From NCBI RefSeq assembly GCF_000829455.1, contig NZ_JXAK01000035.1, positions 1 to 64,000 on the forward strand: a stretch of DNA of 64,000 bases. The letters run 5' to 3'. Of the stretch, positions 30,932-39,589 are shown piece by piece. Within the stretch, counting starts at the first letter, position 1, and each line of letters begins with the position of its first letter. Source of the DNA: Gordoniibacillus kamchatkensis. GTDB lineage: Bacteria; Bacillota; Bacilli; Paenibacillales; NBRC-103111. The notes beneath the pieces were generated by a model that did no database searches, was not told the origin of the DNA, and worked only from the letters and a program-made list of their open reading frames with translations. A program made the position numbers and the translations under genes.

Positions 30932-31939
30932 ATGGCACAAGAAGAAAAACAGAAGAACGAATTATCGGAAAATGCGGGCGCGGTAACTGGAGCAGATCAC
31001 GGAACTCCGGTACAAGGCGAAAACAACCCGCAACTGCCCATCAGTAGCAATGCTGAGCAGGGCGAACACAGGAGTAATTTCGAAGAGTCTAGTTACGACA
31101 AGTGCGAAGAAGGCGAATCCGATGACAAAATTTTAACATCTATTGAGGAAATCGAAAAGTCTTTTGAATGGAAAGCGGAGTTCACGGCCGGCTCTATCGT
31201 GTTTGGAAAGCGTTGGAAAGTAACGGTCTATTGGGCAAAAACCATCAGGTATCCGAAAGGCGCGTACTTGGTCGAGTTTAAGTACTTAAAATTCGTTCAA
31301 TCGAGCCAGTCGTATGTTTTACACGAGCTTTATGAGGGGAACGAGAAAAAGATTCCCGAAATTTTAAGTGCGTTATGTGAATTTGGAGGTTACTTGTCAC
31401 GGAAACAATTGGAGGAAATGATTAGTTATGCGAAAAAGCTTGCCCTAACAGACTATGTAAGGCAGATCACGTCGGCAGAATTTGAGTCGCTTCTTGGAGG
31501 AGCGCTGGATCAAGATGCTGCGTACAAAAATCTCGGAAAATTAGAAGAAGAATTGTTTATTGATCTTTCTGAGATTGCCCGGCTCAGTGAAGGAAATTAT
31601 TCTGAAGAGGCTCACAAAGCGATTGTTTTGGACACCCCGGATTATCCCAGAGGTCTTGTAGCTGTACATCCTCATACAGTAGATGCTGTCTTTACTTGGA
31701 ATGAAGATTCAGATCAACCAAGTCGTGTTGGGTATAATGCCAAAACAGATCCTGAACGCAATGAGATTTTGTATACGTGGAAGAAATTTGGGTTATTAAA
31801 GATATTCACCAAGTCGAATGATGATCGAAATAATGACAAGATCAAGGGGATACCCCAAGCTTACAAGCATAAGCGCTTCTACATTCTTGAAATCCCGAAA
31901 GTGTATGAAGCAGTGGTCGGAGGTGTTAACAATGACTAA
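30932..31939 (+). CDS. Hypothetical protein upstream of the methyltransferase
   Basis: 335 residues, soluble. The first 65 are acidic, Gln/Glu/Ser rich and look disordered; the rest is a mixed alpha/beta protein (RWKVTVYWAKTIRYPKGAYLVEFKYLKF, FGGYLSRKQLEEMISYAKKLAL). I do not recognise a family. GAGAGGAG precedes the ATG, and the end overlaps the start of the methyltransferase gene by 8 bases, so the two are translationally coupled and likely act together. Confidence 0.65.
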   Translation: MAQEEKQKNELSENAGAVTGADHGTPVQGENNPQLPISSNAEQGEHRSNFEESSYDKCEEGESDDKILTSIEEIEKSFEWKAEFTAGSIVFGKRWKVTVYWAKTIRYPKGAYLVEFKYLKFVQSSQSYVLHELYEGNEKKIPEILSALCEFGGYLSRKQLEEMISYAKKLALTDYVRQITSAEFESLLGGALDQDAAYKNLGKLEEELFIDLSEIARLSEGNYSEEAHKAIVLDTPDYPRGLVAVHPHTVDAVFTWNEDSDQPSRVGYNAKTDPERNEILYTWKKFGLLKIFTKSNDDRNNDKIKGIPQAYKHKRFYILEIPKVYEAVVGGVNND

Positions 31940-32960
31940 TCCGTTCCTTTCACCAAAAAATCAGGAGAGGCACCCCTTCTCCTCTCCTTCCTTTGTTGAG
32001 GCAATTCCTTGGAGTGCGATGCAGAGAACCATTCAGTCAATCATTTCATACCTCGGCGGTAAGTATGGCTTAGTATGGATACTGGTTCCGCTTCTTGAAT
32101 GGGCGGCTAAACAGTACGGGTTGAAAAGCTATGTGGAAGCCACAGGTGGTGGAGGACGTTGTCTTTTGAATCTGGATCGGGGGTTGTTTGAACAGCGGGT
32201 TTACTGTGAGATTGATTACCCGGTTTGTTGCTTATTCAAAGTATTGGGAAATCAGAACCTCACGAAGGAGTTAGTTACAAGGCTCAGTTGGACGGATTAT
32301 AGCCGCGAAGTATTCGAGGCAGCAGTAGCCGCTCGAGAGCAAGATAATATGCTTGCTGAAAAGGGCATTTTCAATCGTGATTGGATCAGTGCGGCGGCAA
32401 ATACCTTTATTGCAGCACAAATGAGCAGAGCGGCAGACATGAAAGTGTTTGACGATTTTTCAAAAAGAAGCCGTTATGATAAATTTTACAACCGCATACT
32501 AGAACTTGAACGGTTCACACCAATCCTGTCAGGGGTTGATGTTGTTCGCTGGGATTGTCGAAGACTGATTAGAAGCATCGAGCAAGGGAAGGAGGATTAT
32601 TCTCCATCACAATGCTTAGTATTTGCCGACGTTCCCTATGACCCGAATGAAATGCGTAACAAAAAGCCTTATGCCTACTCGTGGGACGTAGATGACCACA
32701 TCAATTTTCGCGAGTTAATCAGGTGTACGAACACCTACATGATGGTCTGCGGTTACGATAGCGAGATTTACAATGATTTATGCAATGACGGCTGGACAAA
32801 GATTTTTCTAATGAACAAACCTGTTTCTTCTTCAGGAACAGACCGAAGGGCTAAGGAGTTCATCTATGTCAATTTCCATATCCCGGATGAAGTGCTGGCT
32901 ATTATTTCACCCGATATTCAAGTTAAACAGAGGGCTGAGAGACCACGGTTCCCGCTCTGA
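31932..32960 (+). CDS. Dam-like N6-adenine DNA methyltransferase (D12 class), DVPY variant
   Basis: 342 residues. ISYLGGKYGLVWILVPLL (about residues 36-53) matches the N-terminal SAM motif of D12-class enzymes such as Dam (normally YxGxK), EATGGGGRCLLN matches motif I, and FADVPYDP near residue 233 stands where DPPY is expected. The second residue is thus V and not P, which is unusual and may alter activity. DRRAKEFIYVNF closes the fold. Target sequence is unknown. GGAGGTG precedes the ATG, which overlaps the upstream gene. Confidence 0.75.
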   Translation: MTNPFLSPKNQERHPFSSPSFVEAIPWSAMQRTIQSIISYLGGKYGLVWILVPLLEWAAKQYGLKSYVEATGGGGRCLLNLDRGLFEQRVYCEIDYPVCCLFKVLGNQNLTKELVTRLSWTDYSREVFEAAVAAREQDNMLAEKGIFNRDWISAAANTFIAAQMSRAADMKVFDDFSKRSRYDKFYNRILELERFTPILSGVDVVRWDCRRLIRSIEQGKEDYSPSQCLVFADVPYDPNEMRNKKPYAYSWDVDDHINFRELIRCTNTYMMVCGYDSEIYNDLCNDGWTKIFLMNKPVSSSGTDRRAKEFIYVNFHIPDEVLAIISPDIQVKQRAERPRFPL

Positions 32961-33714
32961 CCACAATGACCGCAGTGACCATAAGGGTTATCAGTTGATT
33001 CATAAAAGTACAGGGAAGCCCGAATCGGTTGATTGCAGATGATTCGGGTTTCCCTGTCTTGAAATTATTTCATGACCACGCTTAACCGGGAGTAATCGTG
33101 ATCCAGTCAGAATACCTGTCTTAAAGAACACTTTTCCTTTATTTCCAGTCGAACTTACTGACAGCATGTTGTCACAAGTCTACCGTATAAACACACTTTC
33201 GGCCTGATATGCCCCAAATGTCCGCATAGCTTTGTCGAATCGTATCGTTATACTGCATCATGACCTCACCTAAACGTACACATCCTCAAAAATCATGAGC
33301 TAAGCGAATCCTGACGATATTCGAGCGGGGTTCGCTTCCCTTCGCTCGGATTTTTATTATCCCACGCCTTTTCCAACTAAACCCAATTTGCTCCGGCTTC
33401 CTTCCCGCTATCCCTGCTTTCGTCACGCCTTCTACGTTTGCCCAAACGGGCGTTCTCTCCCCCCGGCTGGTGCTTCACCCTTACCCTCCCCCTCTCGTCG
33501 TCTGACAGGCGGCTTTCCGGCTGTCACGTTGTCGGTCGCTTTTGGCGGTCGGTCTGTGGTCGGGTTCCTTGTGAAAATAAATCTCCTTGTTTTCAAAAAA
33601 CTACTTGCGGTTTCTCTGAAAGGAAGCTATTATGTCAACAACCTTTTAGGGTTATATGGTTAAAAAGTAAATATAAGGTTTTTTCTAAAGAGAAAAATGG
33701 AGGAGATGGTCGTA
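32961..33714. other. Long intergenic region with two terminators and a pyrimidine-rich tract
   Basis: 33011-33060 is a terminator with a near-perfect 16-bp stem (CAGGGAAGCCCGAATC arm) ending the methyltransferase unit. 33322-33355 is a second hairpin (CGAGCG/CGCTCG) followed by GATTTTT. From 33370 to 33560 the + strand is very pyrimidine-rich and contains TGACAG..CTGTCA. No gene is convincing. The base skew could mark an origin-like or transfer-related site, but I see no defining element. Confidence 0.5.
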
Positions 33715-33888
33715 ATGCTGTATCTTTTTCTGTTTGCCGGTATTCTGTTCAGCTTTGTTGGTTGCATCACTTGTCTGGAAATCGCAACTAATGAATCCGC
33801 TCCGCTTGTAGTTCGGCAGATCAGCAAATCGATTGCCGTTGCGATGGGAATCGTGCTTGCGATCTGTGTATTCGGGGCATCGATTTAA
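33715..33888 (+). CDS. Small membrane protein
   Basis: 57 residues with two hydrophobic segments (LYLFLFAGILFSFVGCITCL and SIAVAMGIVLAICVFG). The ATG at 33715 is preceded by GGAGGAG; two upstream in-frame ATGs lie inside or next to that site. No family is recognised. Confidence 0.55.
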   Translation: MLYLFLFAGILFSFVGCITCLEIATNESAPLVVRQISKSIAVAMGIVLAICVFGASI

Positions 33889-33909
33889 GAGAGGAGGTGT
33901 ACATTCTAC

Positions 33910-34128
33910 ATGGGCTATCCAATGAGATATGACATTGGTCTAGATCGTTGGGTCGTTGACTTAGACGACGGCTCCGAATATCCACTTCATTGCGGAGATG
34001 GGTTTAGCATTTATTTTTCAAATTCATTTATCCGTTGCAGGATTGAGTTCGGAAGGGAATGGTACATTTGCATCGGCAATGTGAAGTTCAACCTCCGTAA
34101 GCAGGAGAAGTACAGGGTGTTGATATAA
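33910..34128 (+). CDS. Hypothetical small protein
   Basis: 72 residues, acidic at the start and basic at the end, beta-like (YDIGLDRWVVDLDDGSEYPLHCGDGFSIYF). AGAGGAGGTG stands 11 bases before the ATG. It sits 21 bases after the small membrane gene and 22 before the resolvase-like gene, so the three may form one unit. No family is recognised. Confidence 0.5.
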   Translation: MGYPMRYDIGLDRWVVDLDDGSEYPLHCGDGFSIYFSNSFIRCRIEFGREWYICIGNVKFNLRKQEKYRVLI

Positions 34129-34150
34129 GTCACGGAAGGGGTTATTGGTT

Positions 34151-34672
34151 ATGGCACGATTGGGGTACATTCGATGTCGGCGCAAGCAGGATATCGAGGA
34201 GTTTAAGGTTGTTTCTCATGCAGAAAAGTTGTTCATCGATCTGATTAACGAGATCGGTGAAACGGGGGGTAAAGAGCTTAAGGAAATGATGAACACTCTT
34301 TCTCTCTCGGATACGCTCGTTCTTCGCTCCCTGAGTGAGGTTGCCGACAACGTCTCCGATTTACGTTTGTTTTTAAGCACAATCCGGAATCTCAATGTAG
34401 AACTGGTGTTGCTCGATTCCAGAAACAAGAGATTTTTAACAGACGATAGCTTCGAGACGCTCTCATTCATCTTTGATTTCGTTGAAGAAAAACAACGCAT
34501 CGCTGAAATTCGTCTTAGGAAGATTGGACGTAAGTTGTTGCTGTATCCAACCGACTTTCTGAAGGTATATGGTGAGTATAAATCCGGGGCGTACAATTCC
34601 AATGACGCCGCTAAACTACTGGGGATCAATGCTCACCGTTTCAGGGAGTTAGTTCGTACCTTCGAAGCGTAA
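34151..34672 (+). CDS. Resolvase-like protein lacking the catalytic serine
   Basis: 173 residues. The layout follows serine recombinases: ARLGYIRCRRKQ aligns with the YxRVSt start, LSLSDTLVLRSLSEVADNVSDL with the GDTLVVxxLDRLGRs region, and the C-terminal YKSGAYNSNDAAKLLGINAHRFRELVRTF with the Hin-type helix-turn-helix. The position of the active serine is Arg (GYIRCR) and the usual second-motif arginines are changed. It should bind DNA but not recombine, so a regulator or site-binding role is likely. AAGGGG precedes ATG 34151. Confidence 0.55.
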   Translation: MARLGYIRCRRKQDIEEFKVVSHAEKLFIDLINEIGETGGKELKEMMNTLSLSDTLVLRSLSEVADNVSDLRLFLSTIRNLNVELVLLDSRNKRFLTDDSFETLSFIFDFVEEKQRIAEIRLRKIGRKLLLYPTDFLKVYGEYKSGAYNSNDAAKLLGINAHRFRELVRTFEA

Positions 34673-34731
34673 TTTAGTAGTTTGAATCATTAAAAGAGAT
34701 TTAATAAAGAGAAAAATGAGGAGGAGTTTGA

Positions 34732-35412
34732 ATGACTGCTGAATATGAAGTGGTGGCCGATCTGAAGGATAGAGTTCCGATTGACAACATAATCCCTCTA
34801 CAAGGGGGTCTGTCAAAAAAGCAGCAGTATATGATCATGCTCAACAACTCGAAACGTGTTGTTTTTCCAGGAGTAGTTCGTATGATCTTTCAAAACTATG
34901 TTCTGTTTGTTGAGATTAATACAGGTGAAATATATCGTTTCAATGCCGACTTGTACGAGAGCTTGTACAAGGAGAACAAAATCATTTTGACTCGCAAAAA
35001 TACAGGTGAGCATCGTGTAGTGTATGAAAACGGCGTATTCTACCCGACAAAGGGGGAATTTTTGCTAAACAGCTATAAGCGTTCAGGGGGGCGCAGAAGT
35101 CTCCTTTTTAAATGTAACGAGGGTGGTCACTTTATTCCCAGAGTCCATCAAATCATAGCAATGCTCGGTTATGGATCACTTGCTCTTTCCGCGCTTGGAA
35201 GTGGTCGACCTGTCGTTCCTAATCACATTGACGGCGAGAAAGAGAATAATGGGATAGGCAATATAAACATTACCACTCAAAAAGGAAATCATGATCATCA
35301 CAAAATGTTTATTAGGCCCAAGTATAGAAATGGGTTTAATTACGTCGAGTTGTTTAGGAAAAAATGGAGTGAGACTACTGGAGGGCAAGCGAATGCTAAC
35401 CTTCAGCCTTAA
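34732..35412 (+). CDS. HNH endonuclease
   Basis: 226 residues. The C-terminal half has the compact HNH/His-Me finger set PNHIDGEKENNGIGNINITTQKGNHDHH (about residues 165-192), as in homing-type and phage HNH nucleases. The first 150 residues look like a DNA-binding or beta domain without a clear family. GAGGAGG precedes the ATG. The next gene starts inside its last codons (20-base overlap). Confidence 0.75.
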   Translation: MTAEYEVVADLKDRVPIDNIIPLQGGLSKKQQYMIMLNNSKRVVFPGVVRMIFQNYVLFVEINTGEIYRFNADLYESLYKENKIILTRKNTGEHRVVYENGVFYPTKGEFLLNSYKRSGGRRSLLFKCNEGGHFIPRVHQIIAMLGYGSLALSALGSGRPVVPNHIDGEKENNGIGNINITTQKGNHDHHKMFIRPKYRNGFNYVELFRKKWSETTGGQANANLQP

Positions 35413-36070
35413 CAAGACGTTTACCGATATCGAGGTCATGCAGGAGATCTACCCGGTCATAACACGACCGCTTACAAGTGCAAAGGCTCGGGAATGGCTG
35501 ACGGACTTCTGCCTTCGACCCATCGACGGCAAGTCGAATGAAGGTAAGGCGAACGATATTGAGGCTTTTGCCGCGGTTTGTGAATTGTTCACGTTTACCA
35601 GGAAAATCAGCAGAGAAACGGCGATGTTGAACGATGATGAAGCAAAACGGTACCCGAGTCGCTTATACGGCATTCCGCTCCGATTGTTACGGGGTTCGGA
35701 TTCTTCAGAATCCTCGGCTATTCATGAGGACTTCGAAGTCATTTGTGAAGTTTACCGACTCATTTCTGATTATTTTGCGGATGAAAAGCATATTGCATTG
35801 AATGTTCTATTATCCAGCGCGTTAAAAGGCACAGCGTGGGGAATCAAGAAGTTGGTGAAACTAATTGAACGTCACAATGACTTTGAAGAGTTGGCAACAG
35901 TCAAGTATTTATGGAGAGGCGGAAAAATGACCTTATTGAGCCATCGAGTCTCCGCTTGGATGCAGGAGAATACCTTCCAGACGCTGATTCTCATCATACT
36001 GGAGAACGAGGAATTGATTGAGCGGTTGAATTTGTCTGAATATGTTTCACCGATTCGGCGGGTGTTCTAA
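35393..36070 (+). CDS. Hypothetical protein overlapping the HNH gene
   Basis: 225 residues, mostly helical (WLTDFCLRPIDGKSNEGKANDIEAFAAVCELF, LKGTAWGIKKLVKLIERHNDFEELATVKYLW). No family is recognised and there is no signal peptide or membrane helix. The ATG at 35393 lies within the end of the HNH gene behind GGAGGGC, so translation is coupled. Confidence 0.6.
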   Translation: MLTFSLNKTFTDIEVMQEIYPVITRPLTSAKAREWLTDFCLRPIDGKSNEGKANDIEAFAAVCELFTFTRKISRETAMLNDDEAKRYPSRLYGIPLRLLRGSDSSESSAIHEDFEVICEVYRLISDYFADEKHIALNVLLSSALKGTAWGIKKLVKLIERHNDFEELATVKYLWRGGKMTLLSHRVSAWMQENTFQTLILIILENEELIERLNLSEYVSPIRRVF

Positions 36071-36071
36071 G

Positions 36072-36338
36072 TTGGAGCCGATGGTCAGGAAAATGCGACA
36101 AGTGATCTGCATCATACCACAACCAAACATATTTGAAACAGGTTCATTTTTCTCCACAATCGCCTTGCCGCCTTTAGTTATGCATCTTTCTGGTGCACTC
36201 ATAGAGCGGCGAGGCATTTTCTCTTTATTTATGCTGTTCGGTTTATGTTGTTATTTTCCGTTTTTGTTTATCTGCATGGCAAACTGGTCATCTATTCTGG
36301 CACTCGCTCCTTTTCCTTCCTTTGATATGACGTTATAA
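36072..36338 (+). CDS. Possible small membrane protein
   Basis: A frame of about 88 codons that would start at TTG 36072, with GGCGGGTG upstream, or at ATG 36081. It encodes two hydrophobic segments (FFSTIALPPLVMHLSGA and FSLFMLFGLCCYFPFLFICM) and ends inside the first unit of the repeat array. Support is weak: no homologue is known to me. Confidence 0.3.
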   Translation: MEPMVRKMRQVICIIPQPNIFETGSFFSTIALPPLVMHLSGALIERRGIFSLFMLFGLCCYFPFLFICMANWSSILALAPFPSFDMTL

Positions 36339-36497
36339 ATCTGGCTGAGACCGTTATAACTGTCGGTTAGCGTTTTATAAAAGTTGGTTAGTCTTTTATA
36401 AATGAAGGCCAGCGTCTTATAAAAGTTGGGCAGTATTTTATAAAACGAGATCAGTCGTTTAGAACAGAGCTTCATTCTTTTATAAAACTCGAACAGG
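36330..36497. repeat. Eight-unit 21-bp phased array of TTTTATAAAA-type sites
   Basis: The TTATA core occurs at 36333, 36354, 36375, 36396, 36417, 36438, 36459 (degenerate, TTAGA) and 36480, every step exactly 21 bases. The best units read GTTAG-NN-TTTTATAAA-NGTTG; the core is its own reverse complement. Because 21 is seven codons, the minus strand reads as heptads of the form xFYKxLx, but that frame (36251-36703) runs antisense through the better supported gene at 36509. Two helical turns per unit put all cores on one face of the DNA, as in operator or iteron arrays. Confidence 0.8.
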
Positions 36498-36508
36498 CGG
36501 TGTTTTAT

Positions 36509-36775
36509 ATGCAGACGATAATTCCCGGCTATGGAACGGTTGAGGTCGTCGAAAAAATCACGGATATCCCGGATGATGCTTATTACGATGGTGACGATAC
36601 GAGTATTGGCGGCATTCGTTACCGGGTTTATGTGCATGAACTTAAGGATGGCAAGGAAAAGTATTATGCGTATCCTCGATCTGCAAAAAGTTCGGAGAGT
36701 CACGGAAACAGCCCGCAGAAAGGTTTTCCTATGCCTTTATCCGGGGTAAAAATCTTTTCTGTTTATGTCAATTAA
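36509..36775 (+). CDS. Hypothetical small protein behind the phased array
   Basis: 88 residues, acidic first half (EKITDIPDDAYYDGDDTSIGG), basic Ser-rich tail. No family is recognised. AGGCGG precedes ATG 36509, and this ribosome site directly abuts the last unit of the 21-bp array, so proteins bound to the array would control this gene. Confidence 0.5.
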   Translation: MQTIIPGYGTVEVVEKITDIPDDAYYDGDDTSIGGIRYRVYVHELKDGKEKYYAYPRSAKSSESHGNSPQKGFPMPLSGVKIFSVYVN

Positions 36776-36840
36776 CCGTGACTTCCGGGCTTTCTGCCCC
36801 AAAGCAGAAGGTATCCATCAGATAAGGTTCCTTCTTTAAC

Positions 36841-36891
36841 AGTGCTGTTCGCATCTCGCTTTTATCGGGGTGTGGACAGCACTTTTTTTTT
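36841..36891 (+). terminator. Intrinsic terminator
   Basis: AGTGCTGT/ACAGCACT stem with a 27-base loop and nine T. The remaining gap to 37176 shows no gene. Confidence 0.75.
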
Positions 36892-37176
36892 GTGAATTAC
36901 AGCAGTGTGAAAAATAAAAGCCCGACCTCGATCTACTCTTACTTGAATGCACGACTGAGAAAAAAGTCGGCTTCGTTTTAGAATCGCATTTCTTCTGGCG
37001 TTCGAATGGCTGTCAAGACTGACTTTTCTGAAAGGGGGAAATCGAAAGAAATTACTTTTCTCAGTTTTCATCGCTTGAAATTTCTAAGTAAAGGTTAATC
37101 GGTTCGTTTAGGTTGTTTTCTTGTCACTTTAGTTGTTGCCGCGGCAGTTTTGGTGTTGTTGGGGGTGAATCGGAAA

Positions 37177-37920
37177 ATGGCTAAGATTATCTTCAAACAG
37201 CTTGAAGAAGCAGTTTATTCGGCTAGGAACAGATTGCAGTCTCAACCTTTTGTGGACGAAGAAGCGAAACGGCTGGAAGAAAGTCGGTACGCCGCGCTAA
37301 TGGAAATCGTGAAGTACACACGCAGTTTGGACTTTCTTTCTCATGCATCCGGTAAAGAAAAGCTTCGCTTCTTCTTCAAGTGTCGCTATAACTACAAGTT
37401 GACGGCAGAGCACTTTGGATGTCCTCTGAACAATATCGAGTCAGCCGTTTCATATGCCGGTAAATGTTTAGAGCGGCGCATCGGAAAAGATACGATCCGA
37501 ATGATCGTACAAGCTCAATCTCAGGAAGCATTGGATGCCGCGCTGTTGCAGTTTCGTGTTGGGGTCAATCCCGGTGGTGATCAGAGATTGTTTTTGGGTG
37601 ATTTGAGTCAATGGTTCCCGGAGCCTGCCAATATGGGTTTTCGTGTGTTGGATGAGTTCAGGATGGAACTACGGTTGTTGCACTTCTTCTCTACGAGTTT
37701 CTTCAAAGAATGCTTGGCAGTAGTTGATCATAAGCGTCTGGCGCATCTGCTTTACATTATGCAATCTACGGATAACGCGCACGTGATGGAGCGGCAAGTC
37801 TTATACCGAATGCTTCAGGGCAATTATCAGAGTTTTGAGGAAGCTTGGGATGCTTGGACATCGCTTCAGGAAAAGAATCTTTTTGCATCCGAAGAGGAAG
37901 AGTTCGCAGTTCCTCAGTAG
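37177..37920 (+). CDS. Hypothetical protein with HTH-like segment
   Basis: 247 residues, helical. The segment KEKLRFFFKCRYNYKLTAEHFGCPLNNIESAVSYAGKCLERRIG (about residues 60-103) resembles a sigma-region-4/LuxR-like helix-turn-helix, with the remainder unrecognised. GGGGGTG precedes ATG 37177. It lies 45 bases before the sortase gene on the same strand, so it may regulate the surface module; this is inference. Confidence 0.5.
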   Translation: MAKIIFKQLEEAVYSARNRLQSQPFVDEEAKRLEESRYAALMEIVKYTRSLDFLSHASGKEKLRFFFKCRYNYKLTAEHFGCPLNNIESAVSYAGKCLERRIGKDTIRMIVQAQSQEALDAALLQFRVGVNPGGDQRLFLGDLSQWFPEPANMGFRVLDEFRMELRLLHFFSTSFFKECLAVVDHKRLAHLLYIMQSTDNAHVMERQVLYRMLQGNYQSFEEAWDAWTSLQEKNLFASEEEEFAVPQ

Positions 37921-37965
37921 AATCAGCGCATAATTTTGGCAGTTTGAAACCGGAGGTGCAGTCAT

Positions 37966-38781
37966 TTGGTTAAGCCGCCTATTCGTAAATTCATTTTTTA
38001 CGGCGTGATGTCCAGTTCCTTGGTTCTTCTGGGGCATTTCTCATATGCCTTGGCATCATGGCATTCGGATGCGGAGGAAACCAACCAAATTCTTGAGGAA
38101 GTTCAGCAGTATGCCAAAGCGCCAATGCCGGTTTCCGCACAATCGGTCAATATCGTCCCAGTCGGGGGTTCAAATACTCAACCCTTTCTGCCGGTCGATT
38201 TCGACAAGTTGTTGAAACAAAATGAGGATGTCGTTGGGTGGCTCAGAATCGGTTCAGTTGGCATTGATATACCGATCGTGCAGACAACGGACAACGAGTT
38301 TTATCTTGACCACGATTTTGACAAGAAACCAAGTTCCTTGGGTTGGGTGTTTGCTTCCGCATCAAGCAATATGAGGAATTTTAGTACGAATACCGTTCTG
38401 TACGGCCACAATCTTAGCAACAAAAGAATGTTCGGCAGTTTGAAAGAGTTGCTGACCATTCTTAAAGAGGAGCCGGATTCGGGCATAATTCAGCTAACTA
38501 CGCCTTCCCAACAGATGGTGTTCAAAATCGTTTCGATCTACGTTACCGATGAGGACGATATGCTTTACGTCGGTAACGGCACTCAGTTGCCTTGGCGCGA
38601 ATCTTTCGTGAAGCATATCCGCGAGAAAAATGAGGTTAAGGCCATCGACAATCATCTGATCACGCCGCTGGATCAATATCTGACGTTATCGACATGTTAC
38701 GGGCCAGCCGGGACGACGAAACGGCTTGCCGTTCATGCTCAATTGGTTGCGATGAAAGAAACTTCTGCCACCGTAGTATAA
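37966..38781 (+). CDS. Class B sortase
   Basis: Membrane transpeptidase that links secreted proteins to the cell wall. 271 residues: an N-terminal membrane helix (FIFYGVMSSSLVLLGHFSYAL), then the class B fold with VVGWLRIGSVGIDIPIVQ, the catalytic His in LYGHNLS (H148), Cys in STCYGPAG (C244) and Arg in RLAVHAQL (R253). All three catalytic residues are present. TTG start with GGAGGTG 8 bases upstream. Likely substrates in the window are the SPKTG protein at 25479 and possibly others outside it. Confidence 0.88.
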   Translation: MVKPPIRKFIFYGVMSSSLVLLGHFSYALASWHSDAEETNQILEEVQQYAKAPMPVSAQSVNIVPVGGSNTQPFLPVDFDKLLKQNEDVVGWLRIGSVGIDIPIVQTTDNEFYLDHDFDKKPSSLGWVFASASSNMRNFSTNTVLYGHNLSNKRMFGSLKELLTILKEEPDSGIIQLTTPSQQMVFKIVSIYVTDEDDMLYVGNGTQLPWRESFVKHIREKNEVKAIDNHLITPLDQYLTLSTCYGPAGTTKRLAVHAQLVAMKETSATVV

Positions 38782-38940
38782 ACGAACAGAAAACTTGCCG
38801 TAAGTGCTAGTTCGGGTTCGGTTTCCTTCAGACATTTTTTATCGGACGCATGTAAAAACAGAAATGATTTACTTTCTATTGGAAGTACAAGGGTTCCCAA
38901 ACCCGGTTGTACGACCGTTCCTCCTTTCTTTTCTCTTTTG

Positions 38941-38977
38941 TCCGTATGCGGCTCAAACGTCGCATACGGAACCTTTT
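38941..38977 (+). terminator. Intrinsic terminator after the sortase gene
   Basis: TCCGTATGCG/CGCATACGGA perfect 10-bp stem, then ACCTTTTT. Confidence 0.85.
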
Positions 38978-39032
38978 TAGAGATGAGATGGGGGTATCAA
39001 TCAGGCTTCAGTTAGGAAAGGAGGACGCTCTC

Positions 39033-39575
39033 TTGAGCGAGAATGAGCGAAACCGTCAAAAGAACAGTCGTAACCGGAACCGCTGGATCGGGATCGGAGC
39101 GATATTGGTTATTGCCGTCCTATTCATATTTCTTCGAAGTTGTAACCATGACAGCGATCCAGTGGACAAGAAAAAGCCGGTTCCACTGCCCGGAGGAGGT
39201 GAAGTGCTGGACGGAGACTTGCCGCATATGTCCGATGACGCCATCCGGGATTATTTGAAGCAAAAGCAGGACGCTTCGATGTTTACGGTGACCGTCAACT
39301 CGGAGGCAACGATTCAAAAGGGCAGCAAGACGCTTCATTTAATGGTGGCCAACCCGGAACGCAATTCGCTGGAGTGCTACGTGGAGGTGATTCATAAAGG
39401 TGAAACGCTGTACACATCGCCGCTCATGAAGCCCAAGCAGTACATCCAGAAGGCAGAGCTATCGAAGCCGCTGGAGGGCGACAAGAACAAGTTGATTGTC
39501 CGATACAACATTGTCTATCAAGGCGAAATTGTCGGGGTTCAAGAAACAGAAATTATGGCTGTAACCAAATCTTGA
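39033..39575 (+). CDS. Membrane-anchored extracellular protein
   Basis: 180 residues. A basic Asn/Arg-rich start is followed by one membrane helix (WIGIGAILVIAVLFIFLRSC, about residues 16-35) and an outside domain that looks like an Ig or beta-sandwich fold (FTVTVNSEATIQKGSKTLHLMVANPERNSLECYVEVI). TTG start behind GGAAAGGAGG. The next gene starts 14 bases later, in one operon with the secreted protein at 39590. Confidence 0.6.
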   Translation: MSENERNRQKNSRNRNRWIGIGAILVIAVLFIFLRSCNHDSDPVDKKKPVPLPGGGEVLDGDLPHMSDDAIRDYLKQKQDASMFTVTVNSEATIQKGSKTLHLMVANPERNSLECYVEVIHKGETLYTSPLMKPKQYIQKAELSKPLEGDKNKLIVRYNIVYQGEIVGVQETEIMAVTKS

Positions 39576-39589
39576 GGAGGAAGTTGTCC

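Noticed and set aside
33370-33560. Pyrimidine-rich tract as an origin of transfer or replication
   Set aside because: No iterons, no nick-site consensus and no relaxase or initiator gene nearby.
36251-36703. Minus-strand frame with FYK heptads, possible coiled-coil protein
   Set aside because: It runs antisense through the 36509 gene, has no ribosome site, and its repeat is explained by the 21-bp DNA array. Kept only as an alternative in the findings.
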